Of a DNA stretch of 64,000 nt, positions 12,040 through 20,565 are shown piece by piece. Made by a program: the position numbers and the translations under genes. The notes under the pieces were generated by a model. It was not told the origin of the DNA, did no database searches, and was given only the letters and a program-made list of their open reading frames with translations. Where the stretch lies: the NCBI GenBank assembly GCA_002929135.1, contig PESC01000032.1:1-64000 (forward strand), given 5' to 3'. Within the stretch, counting starts at the first letter, position 1; every line of letters begins with the position of its first letter. The DNA comes from Methylomonas sp. Lineage in GTDB: Bacteria > Pseudomonadota > Gammaproteobacteria > Methylococcales > Methylomonadaceae.

Positions 12040-12765
12040 TCAGGATGATGGGATCACAAAACGCCGGTTACCCCAACCCAGCAAGCCTGCCAACCCCCAG
12101 GCAAACAGCCAGAAAGCAGTGGGGAGTGGCACCGGTGAGCCGACGAATTGCAGCACCGGCGCGGATGTGACCGTATTCGTACCCATCAGGTTTTCCCAGG
12201 CTCCGCCGTTGTAACTGGTGCCATCACCGGGAAACTCGGCACCGGCAGGCAGTGGGCCGCTGAAGCCATCGATAATCCAATTGATGCCGCCTCTTCCGTT
12301 ATTGCTGTAACGGTCGTTGATCCACCCGGACATGCCGACGAAGTAGCGGGTACCGGCATTGACCAGCAGCGGGGTTTCAAAAAAACCGCCGCGCCAGGGT
12401 TCATAGCCCGGCAAAAAATGGGCTGCATCGAAGCGGAATCTGGCCAGCTCAACACCACCAACGGCTGGGCGGTCGGTGAATACCCGCACGGTCATGTGAA
12501 AGCCGTTGTCATAGCCGGTATCTATATCGGCCAGTTTGGTCTGTATGCTTTCCAGGAACAGGGTTTCATTGGCTGTCCAGTACCAGCCTATGGTGTCGAC
12601 GTTCCAGGTGCAACAGGGTGGTCTGGGTAGTGCATAGCCGGGGCTTTTGTCTTCGTTATAGCTGTCGAACACGGTACTGGCATGAACCGGGCTGAACGCA
12701 GTCAAAAACAGGCCGACAGACCAGAGCCATCTGAATAATCTGAATAAAAGGTTGTTCTGGGTCAT
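12040..12765 (-). CDS. Secreted protein with VPLP-type PEP-CTERM-like sorting signal
   Basis: N-terminal signal peptide (LFLTAFSPVHAS); C-terminus VPLPTAFWLFAWGLAGLLGWGNRR = VPLP motif + TM helix + basic tail. Confidence 0.7.
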   Translation of the reverse strand: MTQNNLLFRLFRWLWSVGLFLTAFSPVHASTVFDSYNEDKSPGYALPRPPCCTWNVDTIGWYWTANETLFLESIQTKLADIDTGYDNGFHMTVRVFTDRPAVGGVELARFRFDAAHFLPGYEPWRGGFFETPLLVNAGTRYFVGMSGWINDRYSNNGRGGINWIIDGFSGPLPAGAEFPGDGTSYNGGAWENLMGTNTVTSAPVLQFVGSPVPLPTAFWLFAWGLAGLLGWGNRRFVIPSS

Positions 12766-12805
12766 AAATCCTCCTCAATTAAAATAAAAAATACTTTTGT
12801 TCCCG

Positions 12806-12841
12806 CGCTCTGCGCGGTGCAAGCGTTCGCTACGCAGAGCG
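12806..12841. repeat. Palindromic repeat CGCTCTGCG...CGCAGAGCG
   Basis: 9-bp inverted arms around an aagcgttcg-containing loop, near-copy of 24969-25008. Confidence 0.7.
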
Positions 12842-12905
12842 TCCCGGCCTGCATTCCTTTGCTGCGTACGGAAACGATAAAACAAAGCGGCTGCCTCATC
12901 GGCCA

Positions 12906-13844
12906 TCAGCTGTTGATGCGGTTGTCATGTCTGCGCCGAATCAACAGGCTGATGGCGATGGCGCCTGATATGAAGCTCCAGGCCGAGGTGGGTAACGGGA
13001 TGGGGTTGGGGCCGTACAAGGCCTGGATGCCCGCGATGTCGTCGGCTGCCAGCGTTCGTTGCAGGGCGTCGCAGCAGCCTGCACCGACGTACATGATGGC
13101 AAGCTCTTCACCCGGCGACAGGCCGTCGGCTTCCGGGTGTCCCAAGCCCAGGGCATGGCCCAGTTCGTGTATCAGTAGGCCTTCGATGTCGTTGGGAAAG
13201 CCGCCGGACGCATCGCCGTCCTGCAGGCCGGGGAAGTGCGAGAAAAATGCCAGGTTGTTCAACGAGATGTCGCCAGTGGTGGTCGGGTTCCATGTCGTGC
13301 GGAAGTTGGTGCCACCCGGCGGTTCGAAACCAAATCCGGCGCAGCAATCGAAAGGGTCGGTCAATGGAAACGCGCCGATGCGGATGTCGCCGGCATTGGT
13401 GCCGCTTGCGTCCGGATGCGCCATCGGCAGGCCGCTATCGACGATTTCGACGAACTGTAAATCGGCAACCGCTGCCCAGGTGGCGAAGGCTCGGGTCAGG
13501 GCGCTGCGGAAGATCAGCGCACCATTGGCAGGGTTGCTGTCGAGTTGGGTGTAGATGGATGTCAGATTGCTCGGCCCGCTCCAGAAATCCTGAAACAGGA
13601 ATTCGTTGGTTCCTGCGGGCAGGCTGGGCAGGTCGGCTGTGCGCAACACGTCGGTTCCGTCTGGAATCAGGCTCCAGGTGACGGTGGCACCGGTGCCCAG
13701 GGTGAAGTCACCCCATTTCGGTTGACCCTCAAACAGCAGGTAGGCGGCAGCGGACTGTCCATACAGCGCCAGGCAAGCCAGGCAAAAGACTTTTGGCCAG
13801 TGTTGTTTATGTCGAATCGTCATGTCGGTTCTCCCCAAAATCAT
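12906..13844 (-). CDS. Matrixin-like (metzincin, M10) zinc metalloprotease with PEP-CTERM-like C-terminus
   Basis: HELGHALGLGHPEADGLSPGEELAIMY zinc motif plus Met-turn; signal peptide; C-term IPLPTSAWSFISGAIAISLLIRRRHD. Confidence 0.82.
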   Translation of the reverse strand: MILGRTDMTIRHKQHWPKVFCLACLALYGQSAAAYLLFEGQPKWGDFTLGTGATVTWSLIPDGTDVLRTADLPSLPAGTNEFLFQDFWSGPSNLTSIYTQLDSNPANGALIFRSALTRAFATWAAVADLQFVEIVDSGLPMAHPDASGTNAGDIRIGAFPLTDPFDCCAGFGFEPPGGTNFRTTWNPTTTGDISLNNLAFFSHFPGLQDGDASGGFPNDIEGLLIHELGHALGLGHPEADGLSPGEELAIMYVGAGCCDALQRTLAADDIAGIQALYGPNPIPLPTSAWSFISGAIAISLLIRRRHDNRINS

Positions 13845-13982
13845 TCGTCGATGTCAGTGCCGTCTGGCACGGCGTAAGGTTTTACTCATGATTCAAACCC
13901 TTGACAATCCCGCCAAACGGGGGGTATTGCAATGTTGGCATGGTGGTCGCATCATCGCAGGTCACAGATTCACGGGTGGATA

Positions 13983-14600
13983 ATGAAAATACTGCTGCTC
14001 GATGACCATGCCTTGTTTCGCGCCGGTTTACGGCTGTTGCTGCAAACCTTGGCGCCTGCCGTCGAGGTGCTGGAAGCAGGCGACATGGACGGTGCGCTGT
14101 TGCTGATCGCTCGACATGCCGATACGGCGTTGTGTCTGCTTGATCTGGATTTACGCGGGCAGAACGGCATGAGCCTGATCGCCCGCATCAGGCAACCGAC
14201 GTCAACGCTTGGCGTGGTGGTGGTCTCCGCTCATGACGAGCTGGCAACGGTAAAAGCCTGTATCGATGCCGGTGCCATGAGTTTCATTTCCAAAGCCGCC
14301 TCGCCGGAGCAGTTGGCAACCGCGCTGCGCTACGTGCTGGCAGGCCAGGTGTATTTGCCGCCGCATTTGTTCGACAGCCATGCTGCCGAGGCCGATTCAT
14401 TGAAACTGACGCCCCGGCAACGGGACGTGCTGGCGGGCTTGTGTCAGGGGCTGTCGACCAAAGCCATTGCCCGCACGCTCGATTTATCCGAACACACGGT
14501 CAAGGACTACATTTCCGGCCTTTTCAAGCTGTTGGATGTACACAACCGTACCGAAGCCGTCATCAAAACCAACCGTCTGCGTCTGCTGCGCGAGGCTTGA
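13983..14600 (+). CDS. LuxR/NarL-family response regulator
   Basis: MKILLLDDHALFRAGLRLLLQ receiver, CLLDLDLRGQNG phospho-Asp, LTPRQRDVLAGLCQGLSTKAIARTLDLSEHTVKDYISGLFKLL HTH. Confidence 0.92.
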   Translation: MKILLLDDHALFRAGLRLLLQTLAPAVEVLEAGDMDGALLLIARHADTALCLLDLDLRGQNGMSLIARIRQPTSTLGVVVVSAHDELATVKACIDAGAMSFISKAASPEQLATALRYVLAGQVYLPPHLFDSHAAEADSLKLTPRQRDVLAGLCQGLSTKAIARTLDLSEHTVKDYISGLFKLLDVHNRTEAVIKTNRLRLLREA

Positions 14601-14601
14601 G

Positions 14602-16389
14602 ATGACAACATCCGCAAACCCGCAGCCAGCCAGTCGCGATGACCCCTCGTTGCGGCGGGCTGTCGTGCTGGAGCTGATACGGCTGCACGCCGGTATGCTG
14701 TTGCGTCTGCCCTGGGTGCTGCTGTTCATGGCCTGCGGCATAGGCTGGCTGATACATGCCCATGTTGTGGTCTCATCCTGGGTGGCCTGGGCTGGTGGCA
14801 CGGTGGCGGCGGAATGCTTGCGTGCGGCCTACGCCAAACGGGTTTTGCAACACATTCATCGCCTCGATCCCGACAAGGTGCATAGCCGCCTGACCTGGCT
14901 GGCCGCGTGTGCCGGAGGTATGGTCGGGCTTTGTCCGGTGCTGTTCCTGCGCTTCATGCCGATAGCGGATCAGGCGGTACTGGTCATCGTGCTGTTTGCC
15001 ACACCCGCAGCGGGTGTTTCCGTCGCGGTGTCGTCCCGGCAGATTCTGGCGGCTTATTCGCTATTGATACTGGCGCCGTGCGGGCTGAGCTGGATTATGC
15101 TGTATCCGCAACACACAGGCCCGGCCAGTGCGCTGACCGCGCTGTACTGGCTGTTTATTCTAGGCGTGGCTGGTGACGGTGAGCATTTGCTGCGCCGCGC
15201 CGTTTTGATCCGTAACCAGCGCGACCAGACTTTGCAAGACCTGGAACGACGCAATGCCGATGTGCAGGCTGCCATGGAACGCGCCGAACAGTCATCGCAG
15301 GCGCGTGATCGGGTGCTGGCGGCTGCCAGCCACGATTTGCGCCAGCCGCTGCATGCCTTGTCGGTGTACAGCGCCATCCTGGTAGCCAGGCCAAGTCAGG
15401 AAGTGCTGCCGGAAATCGCGCAAAACATCGACAAACTGGTGCGCAATCTGGGCGGCTTGCTGCATGGGTTGCTGGATTTGTCGCGGCTGTCTGCCGGGCA
15501 TTACGCCGTGGACAGGCAGCGCGTGTCGCTGGATCGGCTGGCGGAGGATATTTGCCGCGAGTTCGACGCCCAGGCCGCCGACAAAGACCTGACACTGCGG
15601 CGTGACCTGCAACATGTGCGCCTGTACGACGATCCGCTCGTCATTGGCCGCATCGTGCGTAATTTGCTGGATAACGCCATCAAGTACACCGATCACGGCC
15701 ATGTCGGCGTCCAGACCTGTAAAACCGGCAGCCGCGCAGTGCTGGCGATAACGGATACCGGCAGAGGCATTCCGCAGAGCGAACAGGATCGCATTTTCGA
15801 AGAGTTTTACCAGTTGGGCAATCCTGGCCGGGATTACGGGCGCGGCGTCGGGCTGGGGTTGGCCATCGTCAAGCGGCTGTGTGATTTGATAGGCGCCGAC
15901 ATCGGGCTGGTTTCACAACCTGGGCGCGGCACCCGTTTCGAAATTTTGTTCGACAGCCGGGATGACGGTCCTCATCGATACACCGGTACCGCCACGGCCA
16001 ATCTGAACAGCCTGCGCGGCAAAAGCGTTTATCTGGTCGATGACGAAACCGACATCCTTCATGCGATGAATCTGTTGCTGAAATCCTGGGGACTGAAGGT
16101 GCGGACGGCGGCGTCCATCGTGGCAGCGGAGGCCTTGTTCGAGCAACATGGCAAACCCGACTGGTTGATTGCCGATCTGCGCCTTGGCGAGCCGGAAGAC
16201 GGCTTGAGCATGGCCAGCCGCTTGCGCCAAATCCACGGCTACTTTCCGGTGCTCATCATTACCGGCGACAGGGCACCCGAGCAGTTTCAGACCTTTGCCG
16301 CATCCGGTTTTCGCTTGCTGCAAAAACCCATCGTCGCCGAAAAACTGGCTGGCAAACTGCTGTTCATGCACGATAGCCGGGTTGCCTGA
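14602..16389 (+). CDS. Membrane hybrid sensor histidine kinase (HisKA-HATPase-REC)
   Basis: N-terminal TM segments; ASHDLRQPLHALSVYS H-box; N/G boxes; C-terminal receiver VYLVDDETDIL..LIADLRLG. Start 2 nt after the response-regulator stop. Confidence 0.9.
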   Translation: MTTSANPQPASRDDPSLRRAVVLELIRLHAGMLLRLPWVLLFMACGIGWLIHAHVVVSSWVAWAGGTVAAECLRAAYAKRVLQHIHRLDPDKVHSRLTWLAACAGGMVGLCPVLFLRFMPIADQAVLVIVLFATPAAGVSVAVSSRQILAAYSLLILAPCGLSWIMLYPQHTGPASALTALYWLFILGVAGDGEHLLRRAVLIRNQRDQTLQDLERRNADVQAAMERAEQSSQARDRVLAAASHDLRQPLHALSVYSAILVARPSQEVLPEIAQNIDKLVRNLGGLLHGLLDLSRLSAGHYAVDRQRVSLDRLAEDICREFDAQAADKDLTLRRDLQHVRLYDDPLVIGRIVRNLLDNAIKYTDHGHVGVQTCKTGSRAVLAITDTGRGIPQSEQDRIFEEFYQLGNPGRDYGRGVGLGLAIVKRLCDLIGADIGLVSQPGRGTRFEILFDSRDDGPHRYTGTATANLNSLRGKSVYLVDDETDILHAMNLLLKSWGLKVRTAASIVAAEALFEQHGKPDWLIADLRLGEPEDGLSMASRLRQIHGYFPVLIITGDRAPEQFQTFAASGFRLLQKPIVAEKLAGKLLFMHDSRVA

Positions 16390-16957
16390 ATTCATCGATG
16401 TCGGGGTTGTCGACGCGGTCGTAAATGGCTTCGACGCTCAAGTCCAGACCGATAGCCTCGAATGTCACTACATCGCCCAGGAAGTAGTATTCCGGCAGCC
16501 ACTGGTTTTTCCGCCGCAATACCTGCACCGATACGATGTCGGCTTCGATCATCACGTATTCCTGCAACGACGGCAGGTTGATGTAGCGCAGCAATTTGGT
16601 GGTGGTATCGGTTTTGCGCGTCGAACGTGACAGCACTTCGACGATGATGACCGGCGAGGTCGATACGCTGTCGCTACCCGACAGTTTGCTGCAATCGACC
16701 AGTACATCGGGGTAGACGTAATCCTGGCCGATGCGGACTTTCATATCGGCCATGAAGGGTGCGCATGGCGTACCTTCCAGATGATTGCCGAATTTTCTCA
16801 GCATGTTTGCCGCGACGCAGTTGTGGTTGTAGCTGGCACCTGCCATGGCATGTACCTGGCTGCCGATGTATTCGTGTTTGACGGCTGATTCCGCCTCGCT
16901 GGCGAGATACTCGGCCTCGCTGATAAAGATCGGTTCTATGGTTTGTTGCAATGCCAT
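16364..16957 (-). CDS. Uma2 family endonuclease (DUF820)
   Basis: ISEAEYLASEAESAVKHEYIGSQVHAMAGASYNHN...YPDVLVDCSK...PVIIVEVLSRSTRKTDTTTKLLRYINLPSLQEYVMI, typical Uma2. Confidence 0.88.
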   Translation of the reverse strand: MALQQTIEPIFISEAEYLASEAESAVKHEYIGSQVHAMAGASYNHNCVAANMLRKFGNHLEGTPCAPFMADMKVRIGQDYVYPDVLVDCSKLSGSDSVSTSPVIIVEVLSRSTRKTDTTTKLLRYINLPSLQEYVMIEADIVSVQVLRRKNQWLPEYYFLGDVVTFEAIGLDLSVEAIYDRVDNPDIDEFRQPGYRA

Positions 16958-17059
16958 GGTTGATTGACTCCTTGGGGTTTAGTGGCTATTCAGCGCAAAC
17001 GGCTGAAAGGATTGGAAAAGCCGACGAAATCCGTTGCTCAGAATATCAGTGCCACCGTA

Positions 17060-17081
17060 GGGGCAGGCCTTGTGCCTGCCC
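17060..17081. repeat. Short palindrome GGGGCAGGC-cttgt-GCCTGCCC in the intergenic region 3' of the 722-aa minus-strand gene
   Basis: Perfect 8-bp arms, 5-nt loop (17061-17068 / 17074-17081). Confidence 0.6.
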
Positions 17082-17100
17082 TGCGCTAGGGGCAGGGTGC

Positions 17101-19269
17101 TCATTCCTGCGAACCCTGCAGACGGGTCACCCAGGCCTCCCTGGCCAGCGGGTCGACATGAAACGCCAGTGCCGTCGGTTTGTGCAGCAAACCTGTTTCA
17201 CCGGATGCATTGGGGTTGAGCTGACGTTTTTCGATGAAGTCGGTCAGACGGCGCAGGTGATACACCGCCAGCACGCGGTTGCTGTCGGCACCGGCATAAA
17301 TCAGATAAGCCACATTATCTTCACTCAGCGCCGGGTTGCGTTCGATCAAACGCACCAGTTCGTCATCGTCGCCAGCGGCCAGATGGCGTAACAGTGAGTC
17401 GTCATGCTGGTGGATCAGGGTCTTGCAATGGCCGGACAAGTCGCAGGCCAGTTGCGCGCGTTGCAGCGCACCGACGTCGGCATCGTCCAGCAGCAGGCTT
17501 TCCGCCACCAGATAATGGCGGTCGCGGTCGCCGTCGTTGGCGAACAGCGAGATTTTGTCGAGTGCGGTGTCTTGCAAGGCCAGCAAAAATTCCATGGGTG
17601 AACGGATGTGCTTGTCCACCGTCACCACCCACGGCAAGGCGCGACCTGTGGCGTCGAAGCGGTTTTTGACGCTGCCGATGACACCGGCACGCGACAATTC
17701 CTGTTCCCGCCCGACCGGTTTGACCAGAAAGGCATCGACCGCGACGATTTGGGTGTAAAACCCGGCGTCGTGAAACTGGCTGATGGTGGTCGAATAACGC
17801 GGGCGGTAAGGAATGCCGGTGCCGTCGTACAACAGGTTGATGCGCGTCAGGCGTGCATGGTCGGCCACCAGATCGCGCAGACGGTTGGCAAACGGTTCGA
17901 CGTAAACGTAATCGTCGCTGTGATGGTTGGCGGCGGTCAGCAAACGGTAGAGGTCGCTGAGTTTGCGAAATTCGTCCAGCGAGGCGGTGACGAAATTATC
18001 GCCACACTCGGCCTTGGCAATGTCCTCGACCACTGTTTTGCCTGCACCGGCACCGCCCATGCACATGAATAGTTTGGGCTGATCGCTGGGGGTTTTGCCT
18101 TGAAAAATGGCATCACGCGCGGTGAGCAACATGCGGTTGACCTTGGCCAGGCGCGGATAGGCAATCTCGACCGTGCGCATCAACCGGGTTTCGCCCTGGC
18201 AGGCGGCCAGCATTTTGTCGCGCAACAGCGGGTTGTCGGCCAGCATGAACAAATTGGCGCTGTCACCGGCGCATTGTTTGAGTACATCGATCAGTTCGGC
18301 ATGGCTGGGTGGTCTCAGCCCGGTCAGCATATTGATGTCCAGACAGAATAGCGGGGCGACGCCATCGTCGCGAATCGGAATGGCGTCGACTTCGCGTTTG
18401 CCGACTACGCGCAAATCCTCGGTGCCCGGCAGATAGCCGATGACATGTTCGGACACGCTGAGCGGATTGTCGGCGAAATGCTGGCCGGTGATGAAGCGGT
18501 CGACCTCGATGGATTGCAAGGCCACCAGACCGCCGGTGACAGTGACCAGGCATTCGATGCCGTCATCTGTCGTGTGCGACAAAAACGGGATGCCTTGCAG
18601 AAAACGCTTGTTCTCCGGCCATTTGCCGTAACCGTTGGCTTGGTTCAGCAGATTGTGATTGCGGGTTGGATCCAGGGCATGACCAAATGCGCGGGCGACC
18701 TCGCGATGGGTGCTGTCCAGGCAATGTAAAGCCTGGGTGTCCTCGGTACTTAGGCGGCGAAAGTCCATGCCTTGCTGATACACGGCTTTGAACGCCGGTA
18801 AATTGGCCAGGGCGATCATGAAAAAATCCAGTGTGATGCGGTTGCCGTATCCGAAAGGCCGGGTGGTGCGCACGGCGCAGTAGAACGCCGCCAGGCGGTC
18901 GGCAATGTCGGCGGTTTGCATGACAAAGCCGTTGTTGTCGAAAATCGCGCTGTCGCTGTTGCTGTCGCCGTCTAGCACCAGGGTTTCGATGGCAATGCGA
19001 AATTTCTTGCGTGAATCGGAATTGGGCATGGTGCCGGGGCGATGATCTACCGTGACCTGTTGCTTCCAGTCGCTGAACATGTCGCGGTGTATGCGGGAGA
19101 ACAGGCCGGTCAGATAGGTGACGCGCTTGGTTTGATCGTGCGATACCGTGGCTTCGAGTTCCTGCAACAGTACTGAGCGCAGACGCATGCCTTTGGCGAC
19201 GGCCAGCGCGGTGCGCAAGCGTTTGAGTGGCCGATAGGCGGGAATGCCCCGACCGGGATTTTGACTCAT
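17101..19269 (-). CDS. Large zeta-toxin-like P-loop kinase domain protein with uncharacterised N-terminal region
   Basis: 722 aa; Walker A MGGAGAGKT then ASLDEFRKL..., LLYDGTGIPYRPRY as in zeta-toxin/PNK-like kinases; N-terminal half contains RPFGYGNRITLDFFMIALA. Confidence 0.65.
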   Translation of the reverse strand: MSQNPGRGIPAYRPLKRLRTALAVAKGMRLRSVLLQELEATVSHDQTKRVTYLTGLFSRIHRDMFSDWKQQVTVDHRPGTMPNSDSRKKFRIAIETLVLDGDSNSDSAIFDNNGFVMQTADIADRLAAFYCAVRTTRPFGYGNRITLDFFMIALANLPAFKAVYQQGMDFRRLSTEDTQALHCLDSTHREVARAFGHALDPTRNHNLLNQANGYGKWPENKRFLQGIPFLSHTTDDGIECLVTVTGGLVALQSIEVDRFITGQHFADNPLSVSEHVIGYLPGTEDLRVVGKREVDAIPIRDDGVAPLFCLDINMLTGLRPPSHAELIDVLKQCAGDSANLFMLADNPLLRDKMLAACQGETRLMRTVEIAYPRLAKVNRMLLTARDAIFQGKTPSDQPKLFMCMGGAGAGKTVVEDIAKAECGDNFVTASLDEFRKLSDLYRLLTAANHHSDDYVYVEPFANRLRDLVADHARLTRINLLYDGTGIPYRPRYSTTISQFHDAGFYTQIVAVDAFLVKPVGREQELSRAGVIGSVKNRFDATGRALPWVVTVDKHIRSPMEFLLALQDTALDKISLFANDGDRDRHYLVAESLLLDDADVGALQRAQLACDLSGHCKTLIHQHDDSLLRHLAAGDDDELVRLIERNPALSEDNVAYLIYAGADSNRVLAVYHLRRLTDFIEKRQLNPNASGETGLLHKPTALAFHVDPLAREAWVTRLQGSQE

Positions 19270-19543
19270 CGTTCCCCCTTTTTTTTATTTTGGACGCATG
19301 ACCGGCGTTCGCCATCCCTGATGGCTTGTTGTCGTGTCGTCTTGGTATCGAATCCGGGTGCATCCTGGCGGTGCATGATAGCGTGTGTCGCGGCTTCACG
19401 CGATGACAGCGAGGAGGGCTTGAAGATGGGGAACGTTGATTTTGGCGCTTCTCGGCCAGCATGACGACCGGGACGTTGCTGCTTGGTCGTGCGCGGTTCT
19501 GGTCAGGTCATGACAGAATCCGCACGATCTTTATGGGGGTGTG

Positions 19544-19906
19544 TCATTTTTTTGCTTCGGTGGCCATCTGGCGGTGGAATTCGGCCATTTTGCGACTGTC
19601 TCCGATCGCTTTTTCCAGATCGCTCACCATATCGCTTCCCCTGGCCTTCAAATCATGGATGCGTTTGCCGTATTTCCACGGCGTGGCCTGATAGGCATCC
19701 AGCATTTCCCGCTCTTCCTGGGCGTCGGTCTCCAGGGTTTTGGCGATGTCTTCGTAATGTTCGGCCAAGCGCAGATGTTGATCACACGATACCGCATTCC
19801 GTACCGCGCTTCCCCACTGGTGGGGCGCAGTGACCGTTGGCTGTGAGGCACAAGCACTCAATGCGACGGCAACAGCACAGGCCGCCAGCGTTTTGTTCAG
19901 TTTCAT
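19544..19906 (-). CDS. Small predicted lipoprotein
   Basis: Signal peptide with lipobox-like LSAC (MKLNKTLAACAVAVALSACASQP). Confidence 0.65.
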   Translation of the reverse strand: MKLNKTLAACAVAVALSACASQPTVTAPHQWGSAVRNAVSCDQHLRLAEHYEDIAKTLETDAQEEREMLDAYQATPWKYGKRIHDLKARGSDMVSDLEKAIGDSRKMAEFHRQMATEAKK

Positions 19907-20043
19907 CGATGTTTTCCTGTAAAAGGGTTGAGGGATTTCATTCGTGTTGGACTATTCAACATTACGAGCACATCGATATTGACGTGTATCAACAGAATGG
20001 TAGGCGAGATGCGGTTTTTAGGCTGGGTATCGGCCTGATGGCA

Positions 20044-20514
20044 TCATGTATAGCGCCAATCGTCAAAACAGGCGGCCTGGCCACAATAAAGCCCGTTCGC
20101 ATCGTAGACATTCCAGATGACAGCATGGTTAATGACGAACCGGCGTCCCGATTTGGAAATTCGCACACCCGAGTAATGCTCGACATAACCTGCCGTTGCA
20201 ACCGTTTTAAGCAAATGGTCGCGCTGGCTGCGTTCCAAGGGTTCGGCGGAAAAGCGTGATGGCAATGCAATCAGTTCGGGCCAGGACAGCTCGAACAGTT
20301 TCAGGGCGGTGCGATTGGCGTAGTTGAACAGCGGGTCGGTAGCGGTATCGTGTGACAACACGGCAAAGTCGGCCTCGAATACGGCTTGTGCCAGGGTTTC
20401 GCCGTCGTCATGGGGTATCAGCGGGCGATGCAGCAAACGCTGATAACTGTCGCACACGCTCTGGATGTGGTGGTGGTGATAACGGTTGGCTGGGGCGGGT
20501 GGCGGGTTGTTCAT
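20044..20514 (-). CDS. MEKHLA/PAS-like domain protein
   Basis: ADFAVLSHDTATDPLFNYANRTALKLFELSWPELIALPSRFSAEPLERSQRDHLL...GYVEHYSGVRISKSGRRF. Confidence 0.75.
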   Translation of the reverse strand: MNNPPPAPANRYHHHHIQSVCDSYQRLLHRPLIPHDDGETLAQAVFEADFAVLSHDTATDPLFNYANRTALKLFELSWPELIALPSRFSAEPLERSQRDHLLKTVATAGYVEHYSGVRISKSGRRFVINHAVIWNVYDANGLYCGQAACFDDWRYT

Positions 20515-20565
20515 GGCGATAACGATTCTGACGCAGGGGGGCTGCTGTCAAATAAACCCAAGATG

